Assembly (NCBI GenBank): GCA_023380955.1
Contig: JAMCTB010000143.1
Coordinates: 1 to 17,046, forward strand
Direction of reading: 5' to 3'
DNA length: 17,046 nt
From: Chloroflexota bacterium
GTDB lineage: Bacteria; Chloroflexota; UBA6077
In this document: one piece after another, positions 14,692 through 17,046 of the stretch
How positions within the stretch are numbered: position 1 is the first letter of the stretch
Layout: every line of letters begins with the position of its first letter
Notes under the pieces: generated by a model
The model's input: the letters and a program-made list of their open reading frames with translations, nothing else
What the model was told of the DNA's origin: nothing
Databases searched by the model: none
Program-made: the position numbers and the translations under genes

Positions 14692-15795
14692 TCAGAAGTC
14701 TCTCCAGTCGAGCACCATCCCCAGGATCTCGTCGGGGTGATCCAGGATCAGTTGGAAGGCTTCGCCCGCCTTGCGGGCGGAGAGTCGATGGGTGATCAGT
14801 GGGCGGAGTTGCAGTCTGCCCTGTCTCAACTGCTCAACCACCTCCCCGTAGCCCTCCAGGTCGAAGCCTCCAGGAAATTGCACCGTCGCCCTCTTAAGGT
14901 GAATCTGGTGAAAGTCCAGCATCAAGGGGTCGGCAAAGTAGGCCTGCAGGCAGAGCCGTCCCTGGCGCCGCAACAGATCGAACCACCCCATCACCAGCCT
15001 GGCGCTGCCCGCGGTATCTATCACTACGTCAGCCCCGCCGTCCACGCCATCCCATCGCATCCACTCGTACTCAGAGACGCAGCGCCCACCGGGGCCGTAG
15101 CCGATGGGATTGCCGAGGCTTGCCCGTTCGGCGCGGACGACCTCCGCGAGCGACTCCCTCTGGGGATCCACCACCCGGTCGGCGCTCCATCTGGCGGAGA
15201 TCTCCCTCCTCATCGGCAACAGGTCGGTGGCAATAACCCTTGCGCCCTTCAGCCGGCACAGCTGGGCTGCAACCTGACCGATGACCCCCTGGCCGACCAC
15301 CACCGCCAGTTCACCCTCTTTGACGCCGGCCATCTGCACACCCAGCAAGGCGACGGCAGCCACACCCCCCAGAGCAGCTTCCTCAAGACCTGGATCGGCC
15401 AAGTCACCGAGAGACCAGGCATCCGAATAGTGCACGACACCGTGGGACGTGTAGCCGCCCCCCACGGCGGAGAGGCCATCCGCCGGATCGAAGCGCGACC
15501 CCGAGAGGCCGACGAATACCCGATCCCCAACCGACAATCCGGTTACCTCTGGCACCTCAGGGCCCAAGGCTTCGATCACGCCGATCCGTTGATAGCCATA
15601 CACATAGGGCCAGCGCTCTCTAGAGCCCCGGTACCGTCCCTCCATGATCCAGCGATCGGTGCCAACGCTGATCCCGGTGAGTTCGGTTCTCACGAGGAGT
15701 TCCTGGGGGCCCAGTTCCGGCAGAGTGATCTCCCGGATCTCCACCCGCCGCTCTCCGGCGAAGACAACAGCCGCGGCCTTCTGCCTGACGCCCAT
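14692..15795 (-). CDS. Medium-chain dehydrogenase lacking catalytic zinc ligands
   Basis: This is a 367-residue member of the medium-chain dehydrogenase/reductase superfamily. The nucleotide fold is intact: VVVGQGVIGQ at residues 166-174, with Asp191 at the end of the second strand, which favours NAD(H). The GroES-like half has GISVGTDR near residue 41, with Val44 where zinc enzymes have the first ligand cysteine, and VYGYQ in place of GHE, so the histidine and glutamate ligands are Tyr68 and Gln69. There is also no structural four-cysteine lobe. Zinc-independent chemistry is therefore expected. The S-x-G-T-D/E pattern recalls BchC-like and related zinc-less members, but the substrate is unknown. 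ATG 15795 overlaps the TAA of the zinc dehydrogenase by one base (TAATG), and GAAGGGGAGC lies within that gene's end, so the two are coupled and may act in sequence. Confidence 0.85.
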   Translation of the reverse strand: MGVRQKAAAVVFAGERRVEIREITLPELGPQELLVRTELTGISVGTDRWIMEGRYRGSRERWPYVYGYQRIGVIEALGPEVPEVTGLSVGDRVFVGLSGSRFDPADGLSAVGGGYTSHGVVHYSDAWSLGDLADPGLEEAALGGVAAVALLGVQMAGVKEGELAVVVGQGVIGQVAAQLCRLKGARVIATDLLPMRREISARWSADRVVDPQRESLAEVVRAERASLGNPIGYGPGGRCVSEYEWMRWDGVDGGADVVIDTAGSARLVMGWFDLLRRQGRLCLQAYFADPLMLDFHQIHLKRATVQFPGGFDLEGYGEVVEQLRQGRLQLRPLITHRLSARKAGEAFQLILDHPDEILGMVLDWRDF

Positions 15796-16847
15796 TATTT
15801 GCTCCCCTTCTCGCCGCCGTTGAGATCAATGCTGATCTTGATGGCGACCTTGTCGTCCAGCAGCTGGAAGGCCCGGGATACCTCGGCCAGTGGTACCACA
15901 TGGCTTCGGAACCTCTTCAAGTCTAAGGCGCCGGACTCGACCAGCCGAACGGCCTCCTCATGGGCGGCCGGCTCGTCTGGGGAGTGAAAGTGCAGCGACC
16001 ACTCTCGGGGGGCTGGGCCGCCCCAACTCCAATCGATGGTCGCCTGCTGCCGAACCGCTATCCCGTAGACACCAACCTTGCCCCCGGTAGCCAGGAGCGC
16101 CGGCGCCGCCTCGACGTATTCGGCTGAGCCAGCCGCCTCGATGACGTGGGTCGCACCCTTGGGGATCAACTGCTTGATGGTCGCCACCAACTCCGACTCC
16201 GAGCTGTTCACCGTGGCATCGGCGCCAATCTCTGCGGCAAAGGACAGGGGAGCCGTCCGTCGCCCCACCGCCACCACCCGCTCGGCACCGATGACGCGGG
16301 CGACACGAACGAAGGAGAGCCCGACAGAGCCAAGACCCAGCACGACGACCCGGGAGTCGGGCCCCACGCCGAAGCGACGCGACCAGCTCAGGGTTTCCTT
16401 GAAGGTGATCATCATGCCGGAGTCCAGGGGGTCTATGGTAGGGGGAAGGATCTGATTAACCCGCCACCAAAAAGGGGCGACCTCTCCGGGGTGGTCTTCT
16501 TCGTAGGCACGGGCGTCGGCGGCCAGAGCGTACTCGGCCATCCCGCCAAGCAGGGAGCCGTACTCGCCCAGTTTGGTGCCGGGGTAGACGGCGGTGGTTC
16601 TGAGCACCACGTCGCCGGGGCGTAGGTAGCGAACCCGAGAACCGAGGCTCACTACGCGGCCAGCGGCCTCGTGCCCGAGGATTCCGGGGTAATCCCTTCG
16701 GTAGAAGGTCCCACGCAGAATGTGCCGATCGGTCCCGCACACGCCGCAAGCCAGGCTCTTCACGAGGACCTGGTAGTCCCCGGGGAGCGGCTCCGGCACC
16801 TCTTCCACGCACAAGTCGTTGGGAGCCCTAACCACAGCGGCCTTCAT
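15795..16847 (-). CDS. Zinc-dependent medium-chain alcohol/polyol dehydrogenase
   Basis: This is a 350-residue medium-chain dehydrogenase that should oxidise an alcohol or polyol (or reduce a ketone) using a catalytic zinc. Visible ligands are Cys37 (CGVCGTD) with Asp40, and His59-Glu60 (GILGHEAAG). The structural-zinc lobe with four cysteines is absent. The Rossmann motif VVLGLGSVGLSFVR is at 168-181. The second strand ends VGRRT rather than with an acidic residue, which suggests NADP(H). I set the start at ATG 16847, preceded by GAGGGA; the upstream 51 codons of the open frame are low-complexity and cross a hairpin, so they are probably not coding. The protein ends NGGEKGSK. It is coupled to the zinc-less dehydrogenase downstream. 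Confidence 0.88.
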   Translation of the reverse strand: MKAAVVRAPNDLCVEEVPEPLPGDYQVLVKSLACGVCGTDRHILRGTFYRRDYPGILGHEAAGRVVSLGSRVRYLRPGDVVLRTTAVYPGTKLGEYGSLLGGMAEYALAADARAYEEDHPGEVAPFWWRVNQILPPTIDPLDSGMMITFKETLSWSRRFGVGPDSRVVVLGLGSVGLSFVRVARVIGAERVVAVGRRTAPLSFAAEIGADATVNSSESELVATIKQLIPKGATHVIEAAGSAEYVEAAPALLATGGKVGVYGIAVRQQATIDWSWGGPAPREWSLHFHSPDEPAAHEEAVRLVESGALDLKRFRSHVVPLAEVSRAFQLLDDKVAIKISIDLNGGEKGSK

Positions 16848-16910
16848 CTGTCGTCCCTCAGTCTGCAGTTGTGTCCCCGGTAGGAACGGAACCCCTATGC
16901 CGACGGGTTC

Positions 16911-16941
16911 GGGGCGCGATCTGTCTATCCGCTCGCGCCCC
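16911..16941 (-). promoter_or_regulatory. 9-bp hairpin upstream of the zinc dehydrogenase gene
   Basis: GGGGCGCGA at 16911-16919 and its exact complement at 16933-16941 enclose a 13-base loop. It lies between the putative gene tail at 16981 and the dehydrogenase start at 16847. No T run follows, so termination is doubtful. A processing or leader role is possible. The rest of this 133-base gap shows nothing I can support. Confidence 0.5.
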
Positions 16942-16980
16942 CGGCCACTCGAAGCCTCTGTCTGCCCTCCGCGGAAACGG

Positions 16981-17046
16981 CTACTGGCCGACGATGGCAC
17001 TGGCCCAGCCGCCCGCGGTCATGACCCCCTTCTGGTTTTCACACCA
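16981..17046 (-). CDS. Possible 3' end of an unidentified gene, cut by the window edge
   Basis: The minus-strand frame is open from the window edge for 21 codons to TAG at 16981-16983 and ends GVMTAGGWASAIVGQ. The glycine- and alanine-rich ending resembles the C-terminal strand of thiolase-like or dehydrogenase-like enzymes, but the fragment is too short to say which. It sits 133 bases ahead of the zinc dehydrogenase in the same orientation, so it may be the preceding gene of the operon. It could also be chance. Confidence 0.35.
   Translation of the reverse strand, partial: WCENQKGVMTAGGWASAIVGQ

Noticed and set aside
14737..15987. Long plus-strand open frame (416 codons) opposite the two dehydrogenase genes
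   Set aside because: It is antisense to two genes with clear motifs, has no recognisable domain, and long antisense frames are expected in GC-rich DNA.
1..17046. tRNA, rRNA, CRISPR array or complete insertion sequence
   Set aside because: I saw no spaced direct repeats, no tRNA-like fold and no transposase frame; the only hint of a mobile element is the unexplained junction near base 126.

Overview
The window looks like an accessory catabolic region of a GC-rich bacterium, most likely a member of the Chloroflexota. That placement is an inference. It rests on the two solute-binding lipoproteins, both of which carry a long Ala/Pro/Thr-rich linker straight after the lipobox cysteine, as is common in that phylum, and on the many paralogous class I CoA-transferases. 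Every credible gene is on the minus strand, so transcription runs from high to low coordinates.

Layout in the direction of transcription: (1) a 66-base tail of an unidentified gene at the right edge; (2) two coupled medium-chain dehydrogenases, one with catalytic zinc ligands (15795-16847) and one without (14692-15795); (3) two CoA-transferase-family A/B pairs, 13664-14614 with 12864-13667 and 11898-12791 with 11077-11901; (4) a CUT1-type ABC importer with a Tat-signal binding lipoprotein (9249-10772), two permeases (8150-9082 and 7330-8160) and a badly deleted ATPase remnant (6768-7319); (5) a TRAP transporter with a DctP-like lipoprotein (5547-6665), DctQ (4904-5461) and DctM (3620-4907, frameshifted); (6) a third CoA-transferase pair (2649-3566 and 1866-2639); (7) a glycyl radical enzyme gene (126-1848) broken by an in-frame amber codon and lacking its C-terminal third; (8) a short unidentified ORF tail whose stop overlaps a possible start codon at the left edge.

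Together the genes suggest uptake of an organic acid (TRAP) and possibly a sugar-like or polyol-like compound (CUT1 ABC), activation or turnover of CoA thioesters by the paired CoA-transferases, and oxidation by the two dehydrogenases. The substrate cannot be read from the sequence. Transporter integrity is uneven: the binding proteins and ABC permeases look intact, but the ABC ATPase is dead, DctM is out of frame and the glycyl radical enzyme is broken twice. Either this is a decaying island or part of it is assembly or sequencing error; read-level data would decide.

The most interesting signals are the cluster of lesions, a third CoA-transferase pair whose catalytic glutamate is a glutamine (as might be expected of an IpdAB-like hydrolase or another changed chemistry), and two perfect 16-bp intergenic hairpins, each placed just after a binding-protein gene and before its permease genes in two unrelated transporters.
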